From an uncultured Ruminiclostridium sp. (GTDB taxonomy: Bacteria; Bacillota; Clostridia; Oscillospirales; Ruminococcaceae), in assembly GCA_910579265.1 (NCBI GenBank), contig CAJTTE010000002.1, positions 163,542-227,541 on the forward strand: a stretch of 64,000 bases of DNA. The letters run 5' to 3'. The position numbers and the translations under genes are program-made. Below, piece by piece: positions 34,182 through 42,107 of this stretch (position 1 is the stretch's first letter; each line of letters begins with the position of its first letter). Below the pieces are notes generated by a model. The model worked only from the letters and a program-made list of their open reading frames with translations. It had not been told where the DNA came from and ran no database searches.

Positions 34182-34508
34182 TTAAGCCGTCAGCTCGTGG
34201 AATTTTTTTCCCCATGCCGCTAAAGCGTCAAGAATAGGGCTCATGCTCCGTCCCAGATCAGTGAGCGTGTATTCTACTTTCGGGGGAACCTCCGGAAAAA
34301 CCCTTCTTGAAAGAAGCCCGTTTTCTTCAAGATCGCGAAGATTGGATGTAAGAACCTTCTGGGAAATCCCCCCTATTGATTTTTTTAATTCACCGAAGCG
34401 TTTTGTCCCCTCGAGAAGATCTCTTATGATAAGTACCTTCCACTTATCTCCTATCAGCATAAGGGTCGTTTCGACCGGACAAAGCGGAAGCTCGTTTCTG
34501 TTCAGCAT
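34182..34508 (-). CDS. HxlR family transcription regulator
   Basis: A 108-residue winged-helix regulator. ATG 34508 follows CGGAGGATTTAT; the longer frame upstream is repeat B sequence and is ignored. HxlR features: an early Cys in ELPLCPVETTL, then GDKWKVLIIRDLLEGTKRFGEL, the recognition helix GGISQKVLTSNLRDLEENGLL and the wing EVPPKVEYTLTDLGRS. HxlR proteins often sense electrophiles or oxidants through the N-terminal cysteine. There is no divergent target gene: repeats B and A occupy the upstream region. Confidence 0.9.
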   Translation of the reverse strand: MLNRNELPLCPVETTLMLIGDKWKVLIIRDLLEGTKRFGELKKSIGGISQKVLTSNLRDLEENGLLSRRVFPEVPPKVEYTLTDLGRSMSPILDALAAWGKKFHELTA

Positions 34509-34581
34509 ATAAATCCTCCGATAATCACAAGAATTATTAATATAAATGAATAATAGCGGTACGGTAAAGCGGTAACGATTT

Positions 34582-34761
34582 TTAAGGCAATACCGCACAA
34601 TGACCGCCTGAGGGCTTTGCGTGCGGCTTGCTTGCATATTTTCCGTCATCTTACACAAATTCTCCTTGAAATACGTCAGTATTCCTTCGTCGAATTTATG
34701 CAAGCTGACGAAAAATCCGACTGGGCAATTCACACCCGATCATTGTGCGGTATTGCCTTAA
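34582..34761. repeat. Repeat family B, copy 2 (best preserved)
   Basis: An element of 180 bp with TTAA at both edges and a near-perfect 20-bp terminal inverted repeat, AAGGCAATACCGCACAATGA with its complement. Interior hairpins include GCTTGCTTGCATA / TATGCAAGCTGACG. It lies 74 bases upstream of the HxlR start, so it may carry or displace that gene's promoter. Confidence 0.88.
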
Positions 34762-34777
34762 ATTCGCCATGCGCATT

Positions 34778-34966
34778 TAGGCGCTGCCTGAAAAGCCGTG
34801 AATTGCACGATCTCTACTTACAGCAGACGATTTCCGCCTTAAAGAATGCCGATAGCTATTTCAAAGGGATAACAACAAAATACCCTGGTATTGCTCTAAA
34901 TTTTTTCCTTGAAAACTCCGTGCTTTAGCATAATTGTACAAATTTGCTTTCATTTCAGATATGTCC
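34778..34966. repeat. Repeat family A, copy 4
   Basis: About 190 bp: left end TAGGCGCTGCCTGAAAAG, interior TTTCAAAGGGATAACAACAAAATACCC, right end TGCTTTCATTTCAGATATGTCC (segments quoted in part). It fills the space between repeat B copy 2 and the ychF 3' end. Confidence 0.72.
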
Positions 34967-35016
34967 AGACGAAATCGTACAAAAGCGCTTAGTTTTCAGA
35001 TTGCTCTGATTCCGGT

Positions 35017-36111
35017 TTATACGTTAAATCTGAACAAAACCACATCTCCGTCCTGCATAACATATTCCTTTCCCTCAAGACGAACAAGCCCCTTTTCCTT
35101 AGCACCCGCCATACCTCCGTTGTTTACAAGATCGTCAAAGGAAACGACCTCGGCCCTTATAAAGCCTTTTTCAAAATCGGTATGGATTTTTCCCGCAGCC
35201 TGAGGTGCTTTTGTACCCTTCGAAATCGTCCAGGCGCGCACCTCCTGGGGTCCTGCGGTAAGATATGATATCAGTCCCAGAAGGGAATAGCCCTTATTTA
35301 TGATACGGTTAAGTCCGCTTTCCTCCAAACCTAAGTCTTCAAGAAACATATCCCGGTCTTCCTTATCCATTCCCGCAATTTCCGATTCAATTTGAGCGCA
35401 GATAGGAAGAACGGAGCTGTTTTCCTTTTCGGCAATGTCAAGTATCGCATTATAATGCTTATTGTTATTTATATCTCCGGTAAAATCCGCTTCGTTCATA
35501 TTGGCGGCATAAATTACCGGTTTATTGGACAAAAGCGGAGTCGTTTTGATCATTTCCGCTTCTTCATCGCTGAAGCCGAAGGAACGGGCGGTATTGCCGT
35601 CTTCCATATGTGAAATGAGTTTTTCAAGAAAATCTATTTCCTTTTGTATGCTCTTATCACCTTTTAAAAGCTTTTTATCTTTGTCAAGACGGCGCTGCAA
35701 AATTTCAAGATCGCTGAAAATGAGTTCAAGATTTATAGTTTCTATATCCCTTGCCGCACCTATCGAGCCGTCAACGTGTATAATATTGTCATCCTCGAAA
35801 CAGCGCACCACATGAACGATCGCATCGACCTCTCTTATATCCGCAAGAAATTTATTTCCGAGACCTTCTCCTTTGGATGCGCCTTTAACGAGGCCCGCAA
35901 TGTCAACAAACTCAAGTGTGGCCGGAGTGAACTTTTCAGGATTATACATTTCGGCCAGCTTATCGAGTCTTTTATCCGGAACGCTTACTATTCCCACATT
36001 TGGTTCTATGGTGCAGAAGGGATAGTTTGCCGATTCCGCTCCGGCATTTGTCAGGGCGTTAAACAATGTGCTTTTTCCTACGTTGGGCAGTCCTACCATT
36101 CCTAATTTCAT
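35017..36111 (-). CDS. ychF: YchF/OLA1 family ATPase
   Basis: A 364-residue P-loop NTPase that binds the ribosome and hydrolyses ATP in preference to GTP. Features: G1 GLPNVGKSTLFNALT (residues 7-21), FCTIEPNVGIV, G3 DIAGLVKGASKGEGLGNKFL, the unusual G4-like YAANMNE that explains ATP preference, and the C-terminal TGS domain with TAGPQEVRAWTI, KIHTDFEKGFIRAEV and the final DGDVVLFRFNV. Length is exactly typical. GGAAAGG lies upstream of the ATG. Confidence 0.96.
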   Translation of the reverse strand: MKLGMVGLPNVGKSTLFNALTNAGAESANYPFCTIEPNVGIVSVPDKRLDKLAEMYNPEKFTPATLEFVDIAGLVKGASKGEGLGNKFLADIREVDAIVHVVRCFEDDNIIHVDGSIGAARDIETINLELIFSDLEILQRRLDKDKKLLKGDKSIQKEIDFLEKLISHMEDGNTARSFGFSDEEAEMIKTTPLLSNKPVIYAANMNEADFTGDINNNKHYNAILDIAEKENSSVLPICAQIESEIAGMDKEDRDMFLEDLGLEESGLNRIINKGYSLLGLISYLTAGPQEVRAWTISKGTKAPQAAGKIHTDFEKGFIRAEVVSFDDLVNNGGMAGAKEKGLVRLEGKEYVMQDGDVVLFRFNV

Positions 36112-36311
36112 ATTTTTGTTTTTCCTTTCCGACAGCTAAAAAAGCCTTTCTCTGCATTAAACTACATTATATCACCAATGCCGAAAAAAAACAAGCAATT
36201 ATTTTTTAAAAACCCCTTTAAAAGTTTGCCGAAATCGTATATAATAGAATAGACAAGGATAATTTTTTTATTTGATCATTTATGCGCTGCCCAAGGAGGA
36301 AGTTTTTACAT

Positions 36312-37412
36312 ATGGAAAAGGTTTCGTTCAAGATCGCCCAAAGAGACTACAGTCTGAAAACCGATGAGGATCCGCAGAAGATAACCAAGCTTGCCGGGCA
36401 ATTGGAGCATACCATAAGCTATGTTGCGAGAAAGGCGAGGGGTATGAACGAGGTGGAGATAACTACTCTTGCTTCCATGATCCTGATTTGTGATATGGAA
36501 AATACTTTCAGCAAGGACAGTATTTCATCTAATGAAGCTAAAAGACTGCTTGAAGAAAGTGAAAAAAATTTGAAGGAACAGCTAAGATCCGCGCAGGATG
36601 CTGCCGCCAATCATGAAAGACAGGTGAAGCAGCTTACCGAAAGACTGTCCGAATTGGATGGAGAGTTGGAAAAACAAAAAAAGTCAGCACTCTCCGGTGA
36701 TGCTGAAAAGGAAAATAAAATAAAGGAACTTACACAAAAGCTTACGGATACGGAAAATAAGCTTAGAGAGCATATCGAGGCTGCGACTAACGATATAGAG
36801 GAAAAGGAAAGGCTGCTTAAAGAAGCTGACAATAAGCTTTCCGAAGCTGAGGAAAGCCTGCTGCGTATGGAGAACGAGCAATCTGCGGATTCCGCTAAAA
36901 GAGCCTCCGAGCAAAAGGCAGAGGTAGAAAGGCTTAATGCCGAAATACTCAGCCTTAAATCAATGGCGGAATCAGCGGAATCACAGTTTGAACAACTGGC
37001 GGTTGCCAAGGATGAAGAAGCTCAAAGACTCCGTTTGAGGGTACAGGAGTACGAAAATGAGCTTAAAACGGTCACTCAGCAGCAGGAGAAAGAAATAGAA
37101 GCGGTATATGACGAGCACGAAAGGGAATGCAGAATTATTGCGGAGAAGCGTGATAAAGAGCTGTCCGATATAAAGGACGAATATGTAAAATCTGTCGAAC
37201 TGCTTAAAAAACAGTTGGATGAACAGAGAACAGAAAACGAAAAGATGAAAAAAACCTTATCCAACTATGAGGCGACCTTTGACATGTATGTGAAAAACAA
37301 GGAAAATGAACTGAAACAGGCTTATGAGGAGACCGAAGCAGTAAAATCCAAAAATGCCGATCTGGAAAAACAGCTTGCCAGATCAGGCGATATCCAGATG
37401 ACGATATGTTAG
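36312..37412 (+). CDS. zapA: ZapA-domain protein with a very long coiled coil
   Basis: A 366-residue protein. ATG 36312 is chosen because AAGGAGGAAG lies about 10 bases upstream. Residues 1-80 match ZapA (VSFKIAQRDYSLKTDEDPQKI, VEITTLASMILICDMEN), the FtsZ-ring cross-linking protein, normally about 90-130 residues in total. Here it continues as an almost unbroken coiled coil from about 80 to 360, rich in Glu, Lys and Gln (LKEQLRSAQDAAANHERQ, LRLRVQEYENELKTVTQQ). The extension is characteristic of some Clostridia and would span tens of nanometres. Its end overlaps the U32 peptidase start by 7 bases, giving an operon with two further genes. Confidence 0.85.
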   Translation: MEKVSFKIAQRDYSLKTDEDPQKITKLAGQLEHTISYVARKARGMNEVEITTLASMILICDMENTFSKDSISSNEAKRLLEESEKNLKEQLRSAQDAAANHERQVKQLTERLSELDGELEKQKKSALSGDAEKENKIKELTQKLTDTENKLREHIEAATNDIEEKERLLKEADNKLSEAEESLLRMENEQSADSAKRASEQKAEVERLNAEILSLKSMAESAESQFEQLAVAKDEEAQRLRLRVQEYENELKTVTQQQEKEIEAVYDEHERECRIIAEKRDKELSDIKDEYVKSVELLKKQLDEQRTENEKMKKTLSNYEATFDMYVKNKENELKQAYEETEAVKSKNADLEKQLARSGDIQMTIC

Positions 37413-38653
37413 AGATACTTGCACCCTGCGGCTCTGAGGAAGGTCTTGACGCCGCTCTTAACAGCGGTGCGGATGCCGTTTATCTGGGCATGCCGTTTTT
37501 TTCAGCAAGAAGAAACGCCGTAAATTTTACCTTTGAGCAACTGAAAAGCGGCGTAAAAAAGGCTCATTCTCAGGGCGTTAAGGTTTATGTGGCTTTAAAC
37601 ACTCTTGTTTTTGACGATGAACTGACCGATTTAAAAAGCGCTGTGGAACAGATCGATAAAGCTGATGCGGACGCGGTCATAGTACAGGACTTTGGCGTTG
37701 CGCTTACGGTAAGGGAAATGGCGCCCCGGCTCAAGCTCCATGCATCCACTCAGATGACGATAACTTCCGCAAAGGGTGCCGAATTTGTAAAAAAAATGGG
37801 CTTTTCGCGGGTCGTTCTTCCCCGGGAGCTTTCATTGGAGGAAATAAGGGAAATAACCTCAAGCGTAGATATAGAGACGGAGGTTTTTGTTCACGGCGCT
37901 CTTTGTGTATCTTTGAGCGGACAATGTTTTTTAAGTGCGCTCATAGGCGGGAGAAGCGGCAATCGCGGCTTATGTGCTCAGCCCTGCCGTCTTAATTACA
38001 GGTGCGGAAATAGGGAGAATGTTCTTTCTCTTAAAGATTTGTCTCTTATAAACGAGTTAAGAAGCCTTGAAGAGGCGGGTGTGACCTCGGCTAAGATCGA
38101 AGGCAGAATGAAGCGACCGGAATACACGGCGGGTGTGATAGACGGATGCAAGACTGCGCTTAAGGGCGGTGTTCCGGATATGGATCTGTTAAAAACGGTT
38201 TTTTCCAGGAGCGGTTTTACAAAATCCTATTTTGACGGAACATTTAATAATATGCAGGGAGTAAGACTGAAAGAGGATTCAGAGAATATTCCCGAGGCTC
38301 TGATCAGGCTGAGGCAGCTTTATAAAGATCCCTGCAAACGATTTGTTATAGATATTCATGTTTCTGTCAGAAAGGACATGCCCATTTTATGCACCGTTTG
38401 CTGCGGCGATTTTAAAAAAGAAATAAAAGGAGCTGTTCCGCAGGCGGCAATTAACAGAAGCATAACCTGTGATGAGATAGAAGAAAGAATGAGTAAATTA
38501 GGCGGAACGGTTTTTTCTGCGGGAAGGATAACGTGCGAGACTGACGATGGTCTGTCCGTTTGCGCGTCAGCCCTTAATGAATTGCGGAGGGAAGCCGTAA
38601 GTGCGGTAAGCCGTCATATAGCTGATTCGCTGAAAAACGTAATGGAGCGGTAA
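37406..38653 (+). CDS. U32 family peptidase-like protein
   Basis: A 415-residue U32 protein with the family signature EVFVHGALCVSLSGQC (about residues 164-179) followed by GNRGLCAQPCR with the Fe-S-type cysteines. The N-terminal LAPCGSEEGLDAALNSGADAVYLG marks the TIM-barrel start. Many U32 proteins are now known to hydroxylate tRNA or rRNA (TrhP, RlhA), while others are annotated as collagenase-like; which applies here is not clear. It is shorter than the long Firmicute forms of over 700 residues that carry an extra C-terminal domain. It overlaps zapA by 7 bases and the next gene by 1 base. Confidence 0.87.
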   Translation: MLEILAPCGSEEGLDAALNSGADAVYLGMPFFSARRNAVNFTFEQLKSGVKKAHSQGVKVYVALNTLVFDDELTDLKSAVEQIDKADADAVIVQDFGVALTVREMAPRLKLHASTQMTITSAKGAEFVKKMGFSRVVLPRELSLEEIREITSSVDIETEVFVHGALCVSLSGQCFLSALIGGRSGNRGLCAQPCRLNYRCGNRENVLSLKDLSLINELRSLEEAGVTSAKIEGRMKRPEYTAGVIDGCKTALKGGVPDMDLLKTVFSRSGFTKSYFDGTFNNMQGVRLKEDSENIPEALIRLRQLYKDPCKRFVIDIHVSVRKDMPILCTVCCGDFKKEIKGAVPQAAINRSITCDEIEERMSKLGGTVFSAGRITCETDDGLSVCASALNELRREAVSAVSRHIADSLKNVMER

Positions 38654-39099
38654 TGATAAGAAAAATATGCTATTCCGACAGAGATGAATATATAAAAATG
38701 GCAGAGGATTTTTACGCTTCCTCCGCCGTTTCTCATCCAATTCCCAAAAATAATTTTGAAAATGCGTTTAACGCCGCAATTTCAGGTGATCCCTGCATAA
38801 AAATATATATTTTTGAAAAAAACGGGGAAACGGCCGGTTATGCGGCTCTGGCGCTGACCTATACCACGGAGGGCGGCGGGAAAACGGTGTGGCTTGATGA
38901 ACTTTATGTCAGGGAGGATTTCAGAGGAAATGGTTTGGGAAAGGATTTTATAGAATTTCTTAAATCAGATAATACTATAAAACGTATCAGACTGGAAATT
39001 ACACCTGAAAACGATCGAGCAAAAAAGCTTTATTCAGCCTTGGGATTTTACGCATGTGATTATAAGCAGATGATATTCGACAGACCTATTCGATCTTGA
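38653..39099 (+). CDS. GNAT family N-acetyltransferase
   Basis: A 148-residue GNAT enzyme. Acetyl-CoA binding motif: LDELYVREDFRGNGLGKDF (about residues 79-97); motif B: RLEITPENDRAKKLYSALGF. Its ATG overlaps the U32 stop (TAATG), so it is translated with the zapA-U32 operon. The substrate is unknown; a protein or small-molecule amine acceptor is equally likely. Confidence 0.87.
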   Translation: MIRKICYSDRDEYIKMAEDFYASSAVSHPIPKNNFENAFNAAISGDPCIKIYIFEKNGETAGYAALALTYTTEGGGKTVWLDELYVREDFRGNGLGKDFIEFLKSDNTIKRIRLEITPENDRAKKLYSALGFYACDYKQMIFDRPIRS

Positions 39100-39182
39100 T
39101 ATGATTTGATTATGGCGCGGGTGATTTTTTCGGGTGCATGGCTATTTTAAAGGTGGGTTCCATATTGCGCCTTTTGGGATTT

Positions 39183-39279
39183 GATGCCAATCCCTTTTAA
39201 AACTATTGGATTAGTGTTTGGGGTGCAATCCCTTTTTAAGCTGTGGGTATCACGTCTGTTTAAAAAGGGATTGCACCCC
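39183..39279. repeat. Repeat family C, copy 3
   Basis: About 97 bp with ends CCAATCCCTTTTAAAAC and TTTAAAAAGGGATTGCA and the shared core GTGGGTATCACGTC. It lies between converging transcripts. Confidence 0.7.
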
Positions 39280-39433
39280 ATGCTTTGGACGGAGATTTTT
39301 ATATGTATAGGAATTCCTGCTTGTCTTACTGCCGGCTTTTGCGAAAATAGATTTGCATTTCTTGTTTTCATATCCGCTCTACTTTAAGAGCCGCTGATCG
39401 TCTTTGAACTTATTATTTATTATCCGTCCATCA

Positions 39434-39480
39434 AATACGTTAAAATCCTCCGGGTATTTCACCGGAGGATTTTGACGTAT
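39434..39480. terminator. Bidirectional terminator before the first mannanase gene
   Basis: A perfect 12-bp stem AAAATCCTCCGG (39442-39453) / CCGGAGGATTTT (39462-39473) with an 8-base loop, extended outward by AAATACGT / ACGTATTT with one mismatch. A run and T run flank the GC core, so it works on both strands. Confidence 0.8.
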
Positions 39481-39513
39481 TTAACGGTTTTTTAATATAT
39501 ATTGCATTAATCC

Positions 39514-40908
39514 TTATTTGTAAACCGAACAGATCTTTGAGGTGTTTTTTATTCCGTAAATTCCGTTTATAAGCTTTTCTCCCCAATCGCCGGAAAGTGA
39601 ATTTCCGTTCCAGTCGTTGGCAATATCCAGATATTCGACTCCTCCTCCGTTTCCTTTCCAGGACCAGCCTAAATACCCTATATTGTTTTTATTGCAATAT
39701 TCCATTATGTAATCCTCGTCCACGTCTCCGTCGCTGTGGGTATGACCGAATTCACCCACAATAACGCAAAGATTGTTGTTTGTTGCATATTTTATGTTTT
39801 TGCTGATTATGTCGGGGTTTTTTCCTGCCGTGCCGTACATATGGACGGAGAACAGGGTATTTTTTTGTGGATCGTCATTTAAAAGCTTCTGACCGTAATG
39901 ATTTATTGACTCGGCATATTGTCCCCAGCCGGCAGAGTCAATGATCACAGCATTTTTTATTCCGGCATTGCGTATGGCCTTTATTGCTTCGGAGTATCCT
40001 TTATACCATGTAGCGGAATCCCAGTCGCCTACCCACTCGTTGGCGATGTTAAGGATTACGTACGCTTCATTTCCAATAAGGGCTGATTTGATTTCAAGCC
40101 AGTAATCCGTGACTCTTCTTAATCCGTTTATATCATTTTTCCCTGTAACATCATGAACCTCAAGGATACATACGAGCTTGTTCTTCTTACAGATTTCGAT
40201 TATTCTTTTTACATCTGATATTGAATCTTTTGTATATTGCTGTCCGTCGGATAAAACTATCCTTACCGTATTTGATCCGGTGGCGGCAATTGCGGGAATG
40301 GCCGTCTCAAGCTGAGATTTAAACCATGTATGTGCATGGTTTATTCCCCGCATAACAAAGCGATTTCCGTTGGCGTCGTACAGTGATGTTCCGTTGACAT
40401 AAAAACCTGCGCTTGAAACGGGTTTTTGAACGGTTGATGTAGTGGTGGTGACGGACGGCTTGGCTGCATTTGAGGTAGTGGTTGTTGTAGGTTTGGTAAC
40501 AGGTGCGGGTGCTGCGGGTTTAGTTTTGCTTACGGAAGGGGAAATAACGGCGGAATTTGTTTTTGAAGCTGCTGCTGAGGAGGCGGGAGGATTGACGGTT
40601 CCGGTCGAATTCGGCTTTGAAGAAGAGTGATCATTATTTGTTCCGGACGACGGTGTTGAAGATGTCTGACCGGGATTATCGGTTTTGCCGGATGTTATTG
40701 ATTCCTCGGGCTCGCTGTCGCTTGAAATAACTGTTACGGCGGGCTCTTCGTCGGTATTTTCAACGGATGAGGTATTTTCTTGTATTTCGGTAAGTGAAGT
40801 GCCGACGTCCGTGTTTATATCCGGATCGTTTGTTGCTTGGCTGCATGAAGTGAAAAACGCCGTAATTAAGGCAAGAAGAAATGAAATAAGTACATTTTTG
40901 TTTTTCAT
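39514..40908 (-). CDS. Secreted GH5 (subfamily 8-like) beta-mannanase lipoprotein
   Basis: A 464-residue enzyme. ATG 40908 follows AAAGGAGACAAT. A lipoprotein signal (1-21) ends at Cys22 (FFTSCSQ). Residues about 25-165 are a low-complexity Ser/Thr/Pro linker (TTTTTSNAAKPSVTTTTST). The catalytic domain starts GFYVNGTSLYDANGNRFVMR and closely follows Bacillus-type GH5_8 mannanases: GINHAHTWFKSQLETAIPAI, acid/base Glu in NIANEW, SVHMYGTAG, nucleophile Glu in IVGEFG and LGWSWKGNGGGVEYLD. It should cut beta-1,4-mannan backbones at the cell surface, substrate inferred from family. A shorter paralogue is about 1.2 kb upstream. Lgt, needed for lipidation, is elsewhere in the window. Confidence 0.88.
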   Translation of the reverse strand: MKNKNVLISFLLALITAFFTSCSQATNDPDINTDVGTSLTEIQENTSSVENTDEEPAVTVISSDSEPEESITSGKTDNPGQTSSTPSSGTNNDHSSSKPNSTGTVNPPASSAAASKTNSAVISPSVSKTKPAAPAPVTKPTTTTTSNAAKPSVTTTTSTVQKPVSSAGFYVNGTSLYDANGNRFVMRGINHAHTWFKSQLETAIPAIAATGSNTVRIVLSDGQQYTKDSISDVKRIIEICKKNKLVCILEVHDVTGKNDINGLRRVTDYWLEIKSALIGNEAYVILNIANEWVGDWDSATWYKGYSEAIKAIRNAGIKNAVIIDSAGWGQYAESINHYGQKLLNDDPQKNTLFSVHMYGTAGKNPDIISKNIKYATNNNLCVIVGEFGHTHSDGDVDEDYIMEYCNKNNIGYLGWSWKGNGGGVEYLDIANDWNGNSLSGDWGEKLINGIYGIKNTSKICSVYK

Positions 40909-40995
40909 ATTGTCTCCTTTTCTCTTTATAAAATTTTTTTCGGAAAAGCATTCTTGATGTGTAGACTTTGATACCGGAGCGCGTTTACGATAACG

Positions 40996-41154
40996 GAGCA
41001 TGTTGACATAAAGCCCGCATATGACTTTTCGGCAAAATTCACCGTATATTTCGCTTGTTTTTTAGAAATATGCAATTATTTCCGCAAAAATTTGCCTCAT
41101 CTACGGCAAATTTTTGCTCGAAAACCCGTATGTCGGTTTTATGCGTACACGCTC
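40996..41154. repeat. Repeat family D, copy 2
   Basis: About 158 bp, ends GAGCATGTTGACATAAAGCC and, reverse complemented, GAGCGTGTACGCATAAAACC. An internal dyad GCAAAAATTTGCC / GGCAAATTTTTGC strengthens the hairpin. It abuts repeat C copy 4. Confidence 0.72.
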
Positions 41155-41241
41155 TGATCCGTTTTAAAACTGTGGGATTAGTGTTCGGGTACAGCCTGTT
41201 TTAATCCGCGGACATTATGTCGGTTTAAAATTGGGTTGGTA
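41154..41241. repeat. Repeat family C, copy 4 (diverged)
   Basis: About 88 bp: CTGATCCGTTTTAAAAC at the left, GGACATTATGTCGGTTTAAAA and GGGTTGGTAC at the right. Clearly of family C but with many changes. Confidence 0.6.
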
Positions 41242-41309
41242 CAAATCAAGATCATAATATCGCTTGCTTTTGATTTTTCCGTTTACGTTGATCCTATAAA
41301 AGCAGCAAT

Positions 41310-41489
41310 TTAAGGCAATACCGCACAATGACCGCCTTACGGCTTTGCGTGCGGCTTGCTTGCATATATTCCGTCATCTTACACAAATTCACCTTGAAAT
41401 ACGTCAGTATTCCTGCGCCGGATTTATGCAAGCTGAAGAAAAATCTGAATGCGCAATTCACACGCAATCATTGCGCGGTGTTGCCTTAA
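41310..41489. repeat. Repeat family B, copy 3
   Basis: 180 bp with TTAA edges and terminal inverted repeats AAGGCAATACCGCACAATGACC / ATCATTGCGCGGTGTTGCC (ends quoted in part). Same orientation as copies 1 and 2. Its right end lies inside the reading frame of the small gene at 41424 and replaces that gene's C-terminus. Confidence 0.85.
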
Positions 41490-41732
41490 TTTAAAATGCC
41501 GGAAAATATCACAGATTACTCCGGTCATATCGGGATGGTCACAGGGGGAAACTTGATCTCTGTAATTATATCTCGGAGTTGAGGGTAATTTCCGAATATG
41601 TTCTGAATCAGGTTTAAAATCAGATTCGGGTGATATAACCGTTACTTTTACATTTTCATCTGATTCGTATTGAATGACTTTTTGAAAAAGACCCGCTTCC
41701 ATCGCCCGGCTGTCAAGGCATATTCCCCGCAT
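41424..41732 (-). pseudogene. Small gene with C-terminus replaced by repeat B copy 3
   Basis: ATG 41732 follows AAAAGGAGATTTCT. The first 80 or so residues read as a genuine small protein (MRGICLDSRAMEAGLF, KVTVISPESDFKPDSE, then YRDQVSPCDHPDMTG and VICDIFRHF). From about position 41489 the frame enters repeat B and ends with 22 residues of repeat-encoded sequence (LRQHRAMIACELRIQIF). I infer loss of the natural C-terminal end. The family is not recognised. It may still be translated as a chimera of 102 residues. Confidence 0.6.
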
Positions 41733-41810
41733 AGAAATCTCCTTTTTTAAATACAATAAATCAGTTTCCGATAAATGCGCAATTGAGGAAAGGGAGAAAA
41801 ATTGAATATT

Positions 41811-42024
41811 TTAAGGCAACACTGCACAATGATTGCGCAGTGTTTTCCTGATATTCGATTTGTTTAAGATGAGTACTGCATCTTTTTGGACAAATATCTT
41901 ACGGCATCGTATCAAGTCGGGTTGTATAAATACGATGCAGTAATACTGACGTATTTCAAAGGGAGTGTAAGATTAAGGATAAAAAGCTAAGCCGTCAGGC
42001 GGTCATTGCGCGGTATTGCCTTAA
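41811..42024. repeat. Repeat family B, copy 4 (inverted, diverged)
   Basis: 214 bp with TTAA edges. Read on the minus strand it starts AAGGCAATACCGCGCAATGACC and continues with the shared ATCTTACA...TTGAAATACGTCAGTATT order, so it is inverted relative to copies 1-3 and has a longer, different interior. Each pair of B copies 3 and 4 brackets the truncated gene at 41424-41732. Confidence 0.75.
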
Positions 42025-42107
42025 GTTCTTTTAAGCCGCCATAATCGGTACAAGACCGTATCATATAAAATCTGTGCGACAGATTAAGTTTGACCAGGCA
42101 AAAAGCA

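Noticed and set aside
34509..34733. N-terminal extension of the HxlR reading frame
   Set aside because: It is encoded by repeat B copy 2; ATG 34508 with GGAGG gives the normal HxlR length.
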